DNA from: Sipunculus nudus
Lineage: Eukaryota > Annelida > Sipuncula > Golfingiida > Sipunculidae
Length of the DNA stretch: 64,000 bases
Direction of reading: 5' to 3'
Assembly: GCA_026874595.1 (NCBI GenBank)
Contig: CM049306.1
Coordinates: 2,744,019 to 2,808,018, forward strand
The notes below the pieces were generated by a model that saw nothing but the letters and a program-made list of their open reading frames with translations, was not told the DNA's origin and ran no database searches. Position 1 is the first letter of the stretch, and every line of letters starts with the position of its first letter. The position numbers and the translations under genes are program-made. Below are positions 15,208 to 27,555 of the stretch, piece after piece.

Positions 15208-17725
15208 TACATCAGACCATGTACTAACAGGGGTCACAATAGACATGTAAATACAAGGTTTTACAGATCATCTGATACCATGCAGGGTTTAAAACATACC
15301 ATCTAGTACAAGGCTTTACAACAGACCATATAGTACCAGGGATCACAACATACCATCTAGTACTACGCTTTACAACAGACCATCTAGCACCAGGGGTTAC
15401 AACATACCATCTAGTACAAGGCTTTACAACAGACCATCTAGTACCAGGGATCACAACATACCATCTAGTACTAGGCTTTACAACAGACCATCTAGTACTA
15501 GGCTTTACAACAGGCCATCTAGTAATATGCTTTACAACAGACCATCTAGTACTAGGCTTTACATCAGACCATCTAGTACTAGGCTTTACAACAGACCATC
15601 TAGTACTAGGCTTTACATCAGACCATATAGTACCAGGGATCACAACATACCATCTAGTACTACGCTTTACAACAGACCATCTAGCACCAGGGGTTACAAC
15701 ATACCATCTAGTACAAGGCTTTACAACAGACCATCTAGTACCAGGGATCACAACATACCATCTAGTACAAGGCTTTACAACAGACCATCTAGTACCAGGG
15801 ATCACAACATACCATCTAGTAATATGCTTTACAACAGACCATCTAGTACTAGGCTTTACATCAGACCATCTAGTACCAGGGATCACAACATACTATCTAG
15901 TACTAGGCTTTACAACAGACCATCTAGTGCCAGGGTTTACAACATACCATCTAGTACCAGGGATCACAACATACCATTTAGTACTAGGCTTTACAACAGA
16001 CCATCTAGTACCAGGGATCACAACAGACCATCTAGTACTAGGCTTTACAACAGACCATCTAGTACCAGGGATCACAACATACCATCTAGTACTAGGCTCT
16101 ACAACAGACCATTTAGTACCAGGGATCACAACATACCATCTAGTACTAGGCTTTACAACAGACCATCTAGTACCAGGGATCACAACATACCATCTAGTAC
16201 TAGGCTTTACAACAGACCATCTTGTACTAGGCTTTACAACAGACCATCTAGTACTAGGCTTAACAACAGACCATCTAGTACCAGGGATCACAACATACCA
16301 TCTAGTACTAGGCTTTACAACAGACCATCTAGTACTAGGCTTTACAACAGACCATCTAGTACCAAGGGTTACAACATACCATCTAGTACTAGGCTTTACA
16401 ACAGACCCTCTAGTACCAGGGTTTACAACATACCATCTAGTACTAGGCTTTACAACAGACCATCTAGTACCAAGGGTTACAACATACCATCTAGTACTAG
16501 GCTTTACAACAGACCATCTAGTACCAAGGGTTACAACATACCATCTAGTACTAGGCTTTACAACAGACCATCTAGTACCAGGGTTTACAACATACCATCT
16601 AGTACTAGGCTTTACAACAGACCCTCTAGTACCAGGGTTTACAACATACCATCTAGTACTAGGCTTTACAACAGACCATCTAGTACCAGGGATCACAACA
16701 TACCATCTAGTACTAGGCTTTACAACTGACCATCTAGTACTAGGCTTTACAACAGACCATCTAGTACCAAGGGTTACAACATACCATCTAGTACTAGGCT
16801 TTACAACAGACCATCTAGTACCAGGGTTTACAACATACCATCTAGTACTAGGCTTTACAACAGACCCTCTAGTACCAGGGTTTACAACATACCATCTAGT
16901 ACTAGGCTTAACAACAGACCATCTAGTACCAGGGATCACAACATACCATCTAGTACTAGGCTTTACAACTGACCATCTAGTACTAGGCTTTACAACAGAC
17001 CATCTAGTACCAAGGGTTACAACATACCATCTAGTACTAGGCTTTACAACAGACCCTCTAGTACCAGGGTTTACAACATACCATCTAGTACTAGGCTTTA
17101 CAACAGACCATCTAGTACCAAGGGTTACAACATACCATCTAGTACTAGGCTTTACAACAGACCATCTAGTACCAAGGGTTACAACATACCATCTAGTACT
17201 AGGCTTTACAACAGACCATCTAGTACCAGGGTTTACAACATACCATCTAGTACTAGGCTTTACAACAGACCATCTAGTACCAAGGGTTACAACATACCAT
17301 CTAGTACTAGGCTTTACAACAGACCATCTAGTACCAAGGGTTACAACATACCATCTAGTACTAGGCTTTACAACAGACCATATAGTACCAGGGTTTACAA
17401 CATACCATCTAGTACTAGGCTTTACAACAGACCATCTAGTACCAGGGGTTACAACATACCATCTAGTACTCGGCTTTACAACAGACCATCTAGTACCAGG
17501 GGTTACAACATACCATCTAGTACTAGGCTTTACAACAGACCAGCTTGTATCAGGGTTTACAACATACCATCTAGTACTAGGCTTTACAACAGACCATCTT
17601 GTATCAGGGTTTACAACATACCATCTAGTACTAGGCTTTAAAACAGACCATCTAGTACCAGGGATCACAAGTACAAGGGGTTACAATTATCATTTAATAC
17701 AAGGGGTTACAACAGACTTTGTACT
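15208..17725. repeat. 27-bp tandem array with 54-bp dimer pattern
   Basis: About 90 copies of a 27-bp unit built on ACCATCTAGTACTAGGCTTT plus ACAACAG. A second class carries ACCAGGGATC, ACCAAGGGTT or ACCAGGGTTT in the middle and ends ACAACAT. The two classes mostly alternate, giving a 54-bp dimer. The first units (15208-15300) and the last (17600-17725) are diverged. Because 27 is a multiple of three and the unit lacks stops in several frames, frames of 400-601 codons stay open on both strands. They encode only simple 9-residue repeats and are not called as genes. Confidence 0.95.
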
Positions 17726-18455
17726 ATATTAATTTAATAACAACGATGTTAACGAGTCCCGTTTATTGCTACGTGTCATAGGATCCCTTTCTCTTCCAGA
17801 AAGGTTGCAGCAACTATATAATTCGGTAAACGGAACCCATGTTATATCATGGAAAGGAATATTGGCGAAGCAGCTCCAGGGTGGACTACACACATGCACG
17901 CATTTACAAACGACTCCACTCTCTGTTTAGGATTTGGCTTGTGATGCGGTGAACACGATATTGATTGTGTCTGTCAGATGGCACAGGGCTTCTTGTGTTA
18001 GGAGGCTGCTCAGCGTATCAGAAACCGAGATACATGTAAAACTGTGGTCAGAGAGGTTAACCAACCCGGAAACACTCAACACAACAGGATGTATCTCAAC
18101 TAGCCAAATCTGCAGTATATCATCTACATATATATATATATATATATACTTGTGTCTCTGTATGCAGTGTGTAACTAATATATATATATATATATTTATT
18201 TATTTAAACGGTCTGTGTGTATATGCGAGTAAACGCGTGTATGTATAAAAATTATGTCTGACACAGAAAAGATCTTACCGTCTATGGGTAGAGCTGGGTA
18301 GTTTGTATAACATGTATGTACATATAATATAAACATAATTATATATTTCTTTATTATTTAGATCCCTTACCTGGTTAAAGAAAGTTCACCTGTCAGAAGT
18401 CGACTTAACGTACTTGCTAAACAGTCAAGTGTTATGTTCTCTCCCGAACACAGAT
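17726..18455. other. AT-rich spacer between arrays
   Basis: No gene was recognised. Two short (TA)n tracts occur at about 18125-18148 and 18178-18196. Confidence 0.6.
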
Positions 18456-18937
18456 AACTAACATAACGTTTTCACCGGGTGAGCGATGTAACTGACATAA
18501 CGAGTTCACCGGGTGAGCGATGTAACTGACATAACGCGTTCACCAGGTGAGCGAAATAACTGACATAACGTGTTCACCGGGTGAGCGAAATAACTGACAT
18601 AACGTTTTCACCGGGTGAGCGAAAACACTGACATAATGTTTTCACCGGGTGAGCGAAATAACTGACATAACGTGTTCACCGGGTGAGCGAAATAACTGAC
18701 ATAACGTGTTTACCGGGTGAGCGAAAACACTGACATAACGTGTTCACCGGGTGAGCGATATAACTGACATAACGTGTTCACCGGGTGAGCGATATAACTG
18801 ACATAATGTGTTCACCGGGTGAGCGATATAACTGACATAACGTGTTCACCGGGTGAGCGATATAACTGACATAAAGTGTTCACCGGGTGAGCGATATAAC
18901 TAACATAACGTATTCACCGGGTGAGCGATATAACTAT
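18456..18937. repeat. 34-bp tandem array, about 14 copies
   Basis: The unit is TTCACCGGGTGAGCG followed by ATATAACTGACATAACGTG. Earlier copies carry GATGTAAC or GAAATAAC in the variable part and later ones GATATAAC, so the later copies look more homogenised. Each unit includes the short inverted repeat TCACC-G-GGTGA. Confidence 0.95.
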
Positions 18938-19029
18938 CTAAAATGGATCTCTCGCTTGACCGTAAGTATAATTCTGGCAACTCTGATAAAAAATCAAACT
19001 GAGTTTATAATGATTGTCCATAAATTTCT

Positions 19030-21296
19030 CAACAAAATCAGGCCAGTGAGTCCTAACTGTCTAAGACTTTTCTCAACAAGACCAGGCCAGTGAGTAATGA
19101 CTGTCTAAGACTCTTCTCAACAAGACCAGTCCAGTAGGTCCTGACTGTCTCAGACTGTTCTCAACAAGACCAGACCAGTGAGTCCTGACTGTCTCAGACT
19201 GTTCTCAACAAGACCAGACCAGTGAGTCCTGACTGTCTCAGACTGCTGTCAACAAGACCAGACCAGTGAGTCCTGACTGTCTCAGACTGTTCTCAACAAG
19301 ACCAGACCAGTGAGTCCTGACTGTCTCAGACTGTTATCAACAAGACCAGACCAGTGAGTCCTGACTGTCTCAGACTGTTCTCAACAAGACCAGACCAGTG
19401 AGTCCTGACTGTCTCAGACTGTTCTCAACAAGACCAGACCAGTGAGTCCTGACTGTCTCAGACTGTCCTCAACAAGACCAGACCAGTGAGTCCTGACTGT
19501 CTCAGACTGTGATCAACAAGACCAGTCCAGTGAGTCCTGACTGTCTCAGACTGTCCTCAACAAGACCAGACCAGTGAGTCCTGACTGTCTCAGACTGTTA
19601 TCAACAAGACCAGGCCAGTGAGTCCTGACTGTCTCAGACTGTTATCAACAAGACCAGACCAGTGAGTCCTGACTGTCTTAGACTGTTATCAACAAGACCA
19701 GGTTAGTGAGTCCTGACTGTCTCAGACTGCTGTCAACAAGACCAGACCAGTGAGTCCTGACTGTCTCAGACTGTTATCAACAAGACCAGGCCAGTGAGTC
19801 CTGACTGTTCCAGACTGTTATCAACAAGACCAGACCAGTGAGTCCTGACTGTCTCAGACTGTTCTCAACAAGACCAGACCAGTGAGTCCTGACTGTCTCA
19901 GACTGTTATCAACAAGACCCGACCAGTGAGTCTTGACTGTCTTAGACTGTTATCAACAAGACCAGGTTAGTGAGTCCTGACTGTCTCAGACTGCTGTCAA
20001 CAAGACCAGACCAGTGAGTCCTGACTGTCTCAGACTGTTCTCAACAAGACCAGACCAGTGAGTCCTGACTGTCTCAGACTGTTATCAACAAGACCAGACC
20101 AGTGAGTCTTGACTGTCTTAGACTGTTATCAACAAGACCAGGTTAGTGAGTCCTGACTGTCTCAGACTGCTGTCAACAAGACCAGACCAGTGTGTCCTGA
20201 CTGCCTCAGACTGTTCTCAACAAGACCAGGCCAGTGAGTCCTGACTGTCTCAGACTGTTATCAACAAGACCATACCAGTGAGTCCTGACTGTCTCAGACT
20301 TTTCTCAACAAGACCAGACCAGTGAGTCCTGACTGTCTCAGACTGTTCTCAACAAGACCATACCAGTGAGTCCTGACTGTCTCAGACTGTCATCAACAAG
20401 ACCAGACTAGTGAGTCCTTACTGTCTCAGACTTTTCTCAACAAGACCAGAACAGTGAGTCCTGACTGTCTCAGACTGTTCTCAACAAGACCAGGCCAGTG
20501 AGTCCTGACTGTTTCAGACTGTCCTCAACAAGAACAGACCAGTGAGTCCTGACTGTCTCAGACTTTTCTCAACAAGACCAGACCAGTGAGTCCTGACTGT
20601 CTCAGACTGTTCTCAACAAGACCAGGCCAGTGAGTCCTGACTGTTTCAGACTGTCCTCAACAAGACCAGACCAGTGAGTCCTGACTGTCTCAGACTGTTC
20701 TCAACAAGACCAGGCCAGTGAGTCCTGACTGTCTCAGACTGTTCTCATCAAGACCAGACCAGTGAGTCCTGACTGTCTCAGACTGTCCTCAACAAGACCA
20801 GACCAGTGAGTCCTGACTGTCTCAGACTGTCCTCAACAAGACCAGACCAGTGAGTCCTGACTGTCTCAGACTGTTATCAACAAGACCAGGCCAGTGAGTC
20901 CTGACTGTTTCAGACTGTTCTCAACAAGACCAGACCAGTGAGTCCTGACTGTCTCAGACTGTCATCAACAAGACCCGGCCAGTGAGTCCTGACTGTCTCA
21001 GACTGTTATCAACAAGACCAGGCCAGTGAGTCCTGACTGTTTCAGACTGTTCTCAACAAGACCAGACCAGTGAGTCCTGACTGTCTCAGACTGTCATCAA
21101 CAAGACCCGGCCAGTGAGTCCTGACTGTTTCAGACTGTTATCAACAAGACCAGACCAGTGAGTCCTGACTGTCTCAGACTGTTATCAACAAGACCAGACC
21201 AGTGAGTCCTGACTGTCTCAGACTGTTATCAACAAGACCAGACCAGTGAGTCCTGACTGTCTCAGACTGTTATCAACAAGACCAGACCAGTGAGTG
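19030..21296. repeat. 44-bp tandem array, about 51 copies
   Basis: The unit begins ACCAGTGAGTCCTGACTGTC and continues TCAGACTGTTCTCAACAAGACCAG. Copies differ mostly at the TTCTC/TTATC/TCCTC position and at AGACCAG/AGGCCAG. Two small dyads, AGTC-CT-GACT and GTCT-C-AGAC, lie in each unit. It follows the 34-bp array with only about 90 bp between them. Confidence 0.95.
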
Positions 21297-22127
21297 CACA
21301 AATACTTATTAGTTCTCTTCCATCTTTTTCTTTTATATCAAACACACGACAATGCATAATTGATGTAGCATTGTAGTGGGAACGTTAATTTTACATGGGA
21401 TCAAACGTCGTACAGTAATGATAGCTATGATAAAGATTGGCGCCCTGGTCAGGCACGGGCGACACCTCGACAGACAAACATGATAGAAGCAGGTCAGAAC
21501 TGAGACAGGAAATGAAAGTATGTCGCTAGCAACTGACAAGGACATTGATCTGTGCAGGCGTTGTCACTGACAGAGATTACAGGACAACTTCCATGATGCA
21601 CCTCCATGATGAATCCATGATGTGGATCTAGAAAATGTAATTTTATATTTGTTTTATATCTAAGCTACAAGTGCCATGAAGCATGCAGGAATTGAATGCG
21701 CCTTTATACGTGACCCGAGAGAAGTATGCATGCCAGGACTTTATTATTTTGCCATGAATCACTTCAGTTTAAAATATTTCCAAGTTTTTTTATATGCATG
21801 GTGCAAAAATAAACTGACGGGTATAAGTAGGCTTGTCTTATTGAGATTCGTGTGACAACTCTATCACTCCGAGGTGTCTACTGAATATGGACAAATGCTA
21901 TATCTAAGTATAATTATTGACACTTCTATTTAATCTCTTTGTAATCAATATATAGGATAATTTATACACGAATTCCCTCTTGTCCCGGGGGAGATCTACC
22001 CATGTCGATAAGACCATAGACTGATAAAGCTAATCACCAGACCTAATGTTACTGATCGTTTCATATGTGTTCATTGCTGAGTTCAACATATATATCAACA
22101 TAAACACTTTTGTATCCCTGATTCTAG

Positions 22128-22128
<1 letters not shown>

Positions 22129-22163
<35 letters not shown>

Positions 22164-22173
22164 TATATATATT
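22129..22173. repeat. (TA)n microsatellite
   Basis: TA run with a TTAAA interruption near its end. Confidence 0.9.
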
Positions 22174-22553
22174 TAAGCTATAAATACACCTTGACTTAGA
22201 CTTTGTATGCAGAACTGTGGACTAACTGGGGATGTTTACAGGCGGTGTTTGCTGGACGAGGCCGGCTGACTGTCTCGGTGTCGGGGGGACGAGTCGCCCC
22301 GCTGGACATGGTGATAAACACTCACGATTCTGTCATACTTGAGAAGATAAATAATTGTGCCCTGTCTCCTGCGATAAACGTCCTCACGTTTCGAGAGGGT
22401 CCAGCCTATTTCTCTGGAATTAACGGGCCAAGGCTAATCCAGGGTGTCAGCTCTATAATTTGAACACGAAATGTGATAAAAATACTCGGCCACTACATAT
22501 CCAGATAACTATAGCACCCGCATGTAATACTCTGTGTGTGTTGGTGTGTGTGC

Positions 22554-22554
<1 letters not shown>

Positions 22555-22605
<51 letters not shown>

Positions 22606-22613
22606 CAGACAGA
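22555..22613. repeat. (GA)n microsatellite
   Basis: Nearly perfect GA run ending in GACAGACAG. Confidence 0.95.
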
Positions 22614-23203
22614 CCCAATGGACGTGGTGGAAGGGAGCGATTTGCTCGCAGAAAATACACACGCGCAGAAAAGTCTTTAGTTGGATTACAGAAACAAGTG
22701 GAGTAATTATATGTGCTACAACGACACATTTGGCCAGGAGATATACTGGCGAATATTGTAAAGCAGGCTTGTGCTACCCCAGCCTGTGGCGTACTTAGTA
22801 GAGATTTCGTGAAATAATTGCATTTCATTTGCGATATCTCTTTTTTCCATAAAAATGAACTGTGGTTGGATTGGCATTTTGGACATGTGGTGTGAATACC
22901 TTAACCATGGTACTGGTGCAGGTGTATAACGTTCCTTTGTAACAGAGGTAACTTCTGTTTGGAAAAGAGAATATTTCTTTATTTTTATGACATCGCTATG
23001 GAATTGATATAATAATATGAATGTAACATAAATATTGTGACAGTGTAAAACATTCTATAAGTTGATGTGAGTGTTATTGAATTGATATTGTGCTAGTGTT
23101 TTTAAATTAATTTTAAGAATGTTAAATTGATTTTAAAATTTTGTTAGTTTTATGACATTTTGACATTACTTCATGACGTTATTAATACACTGTCATAATA
23201 ACA

Positions 23204-23285
23204 CTATCACAATATTAATGTCAATATACTATTATGGTATTCATATTGTGATAATAATGTCATTGTGACATTAATATTTTGACAG
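23204..23285. repeat. Imperfect 20-bp inverted repeat
   Basis: Arm CTATCACAATATTAATGTCA at 23204-23223 pairs with TGACATTAATATTTTGACAG at 23266-23285, with 2 mismatches in 20, around a 42-bp AT-rich loop. Similar GTGACA/TGTCAT words recur across 23140-23330. Confidence 0.65.
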
Positions 23286-24259
23286 TAATGTGTCATAAAT
23301 ATCGTGACACCGTTATGACATCATTAATTACAAGGGTTATGGATGAAAACAAAAGCAAAAGTAGATTTTCCCTTTGCAGGACGGGCAGATTAAGTTCCAG
23401 ACCCCGGTGTATTATCACATACACATGTTGTTTTTGGGAATTTTATAGTCATAATTATCTTCGGTATTAATGACTTATTAATTGTCTAGACCATTTGCTC
23501 AGATAAACATGTAAATTACCCAGTAAGCCTCCACATTTTATTCGTAGAATGTTATGGTAAATACGAGCTGGCCGCAATTTTAAGGTCGCGTGATTTTCCA
23601 GTAAACAAATTATGATATAAGTAATGCCAGAGGAACCCGGGAAAGCAAAAGTAAACAGGATCAGTGCGCAGCCCTGAGTCAGCAGACAGCAGCATAAAAA
23701 ACAACACCAGCCTGCTGGAAGCTGACGCCCGGCAGGAGGGGAATCCCCCCTGGTGTCTGCATGTATGTATAATGGGGATGCCACAGGGATCTGCGTCATC
23801 AGTGGTTACCTTAAAATAGCACCAGAGCGCAACTCGGTGATATCTATGACGTCAGAGGATGGCCCTATTATTACCCACATATAGACAGATAGGGAAACCC
23901 ATCCGACCTTCACAGAACATTCTCGATCCGTCCCACTTTTTGCCAGAAAAAGATGGTGTAACTGCCGAGCGTCACGCGTCACACTGCGCTCAGACGAGTA
24001 TACGAACAGGCTGTAAGCTGCTGGACTTGGGGCGGGCGGTCATCTATTAGCTGTTATGTGCCTGTATCGTTTTACTGGACGATGTAGTTACACAGGCACT
24101 CGTGTTCTTAAATCTGTATCACAGCGACCGCCAAGCCGGGCCCTTGTGGGGATCTACTTGAAAACTAATTTGTTATCGGTCAGTCAACAAGATGGCTATG
24201 TTTCACCGGAGTGAACTTCGGATTAAGAGCCTCATTGCCCGCTATCGGACTGTGGTGTG

Positions 24260-24468
24260 CAGGGGCGGATCCAGGATTTAGGAAAAGGGGGGGGGGGGTC
24301 CAACCCAGGAGGACTAATGAAAATCCTATAAAAAAAAGGTCATCACGTCTGGAAAAGGGGGGGGGGGGTCCAGGCCGCAAAATTACGTCTAAAACCCCTT
24401 AAATAAGGTTGCTTCGGGTGAAAAAGGGGGGGTCCGGACCCCCTGGACCCCCCCTGGATCCGCTTCTG
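24260..24468. mobile_element. MITE with GGGGCGGATCCAG-type ends
   Basis: The left end reads CAGGGGCGGATCCAGG. The right end, on the opposite strand, reads CAGAAGCGGATCCAGG, so the terminal inverted repeats match at 14 of 16 positions. TGGTGTG occurs on both sides (24253-24259 and 24467-24473), a likely target-site duplication although it overlaps the right end by two bases. The interior has three G-runs and no coding capacity, so the element is non-autonomous. The end sequence resembles hAT-like MITEs I know from other animal genomes; the superfamily is an inference. Confidence 0.7.
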
Positions 24469-25376
24469 GTGTGTCTGTATCAGTTCGTGTGTACATACTT
24501 ATATACACGGTATACATTGTACAGCGTGTTTCGACTCTCTCCTAATCAATACCATGCATACATCCACCTGACCCTGCCCTGTCCCTAACTTAGAGATTCA
24601 AAATGTTCATATCACATAGTACATTTGTGTCACCATAACACATATTTACTTATAAGTAATATTATATAAGCTCCGTATAATGTGTTTATATAAAAGGGAG
24701 AAAGACCCAGTAAAATCACGAATATCAATTTAAATAATGATTCAGTCGTGGTAATTAAGCTATAGGTATTAACACACAGTTTAAATGCGTGTATATCCCT
24801 TAATATATATAAGAAAAGCAAACATTGCCGTACGTGTTGCTTCATATATACTTTCTCCCTGACCATGGCCGCTTATAGAGCATTATGGCGCGTCTTGGCG
24901 GATAAATATGTTCGATAATTCGTGTAAAAAGCACTTCCTGTTGTCAGCATGCTGCAGTTGGGATCTGAACAGGTTACTTCTACTATTCTGCAAAAAAGTT
25001 TGATGTCACAGTGTCCTTAACAATGATAAAGAAACTGCCTTGTCCAGAAAATATAAGCATATGTGCAAAAACATCACTTAGCTTTATTTTTGGGTAGGCG
25101 AAAACAGTCGTCCCCACATTAAAAGACGTTTCTGAAATTTCTGGGCGATATGTAAATAAACTTGACTCAGACCTTCTGTGTTAGATCATATTTTTATTGA
25201 TTTAAAATGACTGAGAGATCTTAGATCAAGTCCTTATTGATTTAACATGTATGTCAGAATATTAGCTCCGGATCACGCTTGGTTGAATCAAATATTAAAA
25301 ACAATCAGTTTGGTTTTCATCTTTCGAAGTTCATCCGCTGATTTTTGGGCTGTAGCGAAGGGCTAATGTTAGACTG

Positions 25377-25409
25377 TCCGTCCGTACGTCCGTACGTCCG
25401 TCCGTCCGG
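25377..25409. repeat. (GTCC)n microsatellite
   Basis: GTCC tetranucleotides with interspersed GTAC copies. Confidence 0.85.
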
Positions 25410-25558
25410 AAGTTATCCGGCCACAATTCGTGTTAGACCTATAAATAGTTTAATAATCCATCCAGGCAGGACCAGGTGAAAACTCCATGGAAACCCGGCG
25501 CAGGCCAAAGTGAGCTTGCAGTAGGAGAATCAGACTTCGTAATGTTTAAGAATCCTCA

Positions 25559-25694
25559 TGATCAGGAGAGGCCCAACCACTCTAAACATGTTACAACCAC
25601 TCTAAACATATCACGGACCACTGAAATTTTACTCGATTTTGATCAGGAGCGGCCCAACCACTCTAATCCTGTCACGGACCATAGTGGAATTTTA
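25559..25694. repeat. Diverged direct repeat, two copies
   Basis: GATCAGGAG(A/C)GGCCCAACC followed by ACTCTAA, TCACGGACCA and AATTTTAC occurs twice, about 83 bp apart. The first copy has an extra internal AACCACTCTAAACAT duplication. Confidence 0.7.
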
Positions 25695-26966
25695 CTACAA
25701 ACAGATGCGTCAGCTCCTCAATAACCAATGCATGGGTTGTCTCTGGTGTACATAGGAGGCCGCCATGAAAAAATATTCAAGGTCAAGGCCATGGCAGGTC
25801 AACCGCACGTGTTGTGCGCTTTGCAAGAGCAAAGATGTATTTTGTGTACAGATACTGCCAACGCTCACATATACTACTTTTAAAGCTATAAGACAACACT
25901 GATCCAAGAAAAAGAGAAATTTTCCGGCTAACTTCTCCAATATTTGGGGAGTATCATTGGGCCATACATACATCCGAAGCTAGATGGACTCGGCTGAGGA
26001 GTTCCGAATGCTGCGCTAGGGGTTCTCCGGGGATACATACTATAAACACTCTCTGGCTAATTCTTACTTATGTACCGGTACTAGCTATCGGGATTTAAAA
26101 GTGACAAATGCTTTCTGGGAAACGGAAACAAAATGTTTTTATAGTTCTAATTTCAACATGATATTTTTAAAGTGCTACCAATGTTTTATACTTTGGTGTT
26201 CATGAGCTGCAATATCCTAACGTGCCATGTCATCCAAAATTATATTTAGTACTCTAATACCATACGAGAGTGATGGATCTCGAACTATAATGCCACCCAC
26301 CCCCACCCTCCGATTCTCCACTGTTGGGTATTCCAACTGATCTAACATGTTATCTATATCTAAAAGTTTGGAAGAACTATGGTTCTGTATAGCATCAATG
26401 AAATCTGGTTGTTCCTTCTCGAGTATTCACAGATTCACATATTTTAGTAATTTGCATATTATTAAAAAATTATTAAAATATCGCTGCGAAAAATTATCAG
26501 ATAGGTGACTCAAACACATTTCATGTAGACTATGTTTCCAGATAAATCAATTGACGCAGAGAGTTGAAACCTGCAATGTAGGAGTGCGGTGGCAAGTTTG
26601 GTAGCGATATCGTTTAAATTTTTATAATAATATGCAAATTACGAACACGTGTACCATTTTCAACGCATCCATCAAAACTCAAGAAGGAACAATCTTTTTA
26701 CATAATTATAGTCATTACTAAAATATTACATCATACAAACAATTGGGTCAATAAGGGGTTAAAGCTTTTCTGTGAAAACCCAAGAAAGAAGACCAAATTA
26801 CGTTTCTGTTTAACAGAACTATAGTTCTTTTCAAAGTATACTGGAGGTAGATAAACAAAGTTAGATCAGTGGGAACAGCAAGGAGTTGATAATCAGGGTT
26901 GGAGTGCATGGGGGTGCTGGGATAGGTAAAGATCCGTTACTGTCGTATGACATGTACAAGAAGTCT

Positions 26967-26993
26967 AATTATTATTATTATTATTATTATTAT
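26967..26993. repeat. (ATT)n microsatellite
   Basis: Perfect ATT run. Confidence 0.9.
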
Positions 26994-27555
26994 TTTTATG
27001 GTTGGTGGTATTTATATAACATTACATCCAGAATAAAAGCGCTGTACAATAAAGGCATTAGAGCTTTGTTAAAAAATCAGATAAATGAGAATGATAAAAC
27101 TAGTGCATTTAAGAGTTTAGATAAAGTATGATTTAAATCAACTAGTTATTAAAACCGATTTAAAAGTAACTAAAAAATCGGTACATTTATTTTGTCACGT
27201 TAACAGTACCATAGTGCCAGAGCGACTATCATAAAACATCTCTCCCCGAATGAAAGTCTTGTGTTGCCAAGAAACCCTTAACCGCAGTGACCTCGATGGA
27301 ATATATTAAACAAAAAGATGCGTAAATATGATAAGGTCAGACCATTCACTGATTGTACGTATAAAGAAGAATCTTAAACCGAATCCAGTGGAAGGCCATT
27401 GCAGGGGTTCAAATATTTGGGTAACGTTTGCGGATTTCCACGTTCGATTTATCATCCTAGAACTGGAATTTTAAATACGTATAAGTAAAATAAGTGTCTG
27501 GAACTACATACAGTAACGAGAAGACAGAGAACAGAGGTACCTCACTACAAGGAAG

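Larger units (their letters stand above)
21297..27555. other. Mixed flank, no gene recognised
   Basis: It contains a triple TCCATGATG-type repeat near 21583-21622, (TA)n at 22129-22173, (GA)n at 22555-22613, an AT-rich inverted repeat at 23204-23285, a MITE at 24260-24468, a (GTCC)n/(GTAC) run at about 25377-25409, a diverged direct repeat at 25559-25694 and (ATT)n at 26967-26993. Open frames are short (about 110 codons or fewer) and show no domain. Confidence 0.55.

Noticed and set aside
15527-17732. Plus- and minus-strand frames of 400-601 codons
   Set aside because: Pure 9-residue repeats from a 27-bp satellite, open in several frames on both strands; no start context, domain or splice structure.
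18456-21296. Regular repeat-spacer appearance suggesting CRISPR
   Set aside because: The whole unit is repeated, there are no unique spacers, and the genome is that of an animal.
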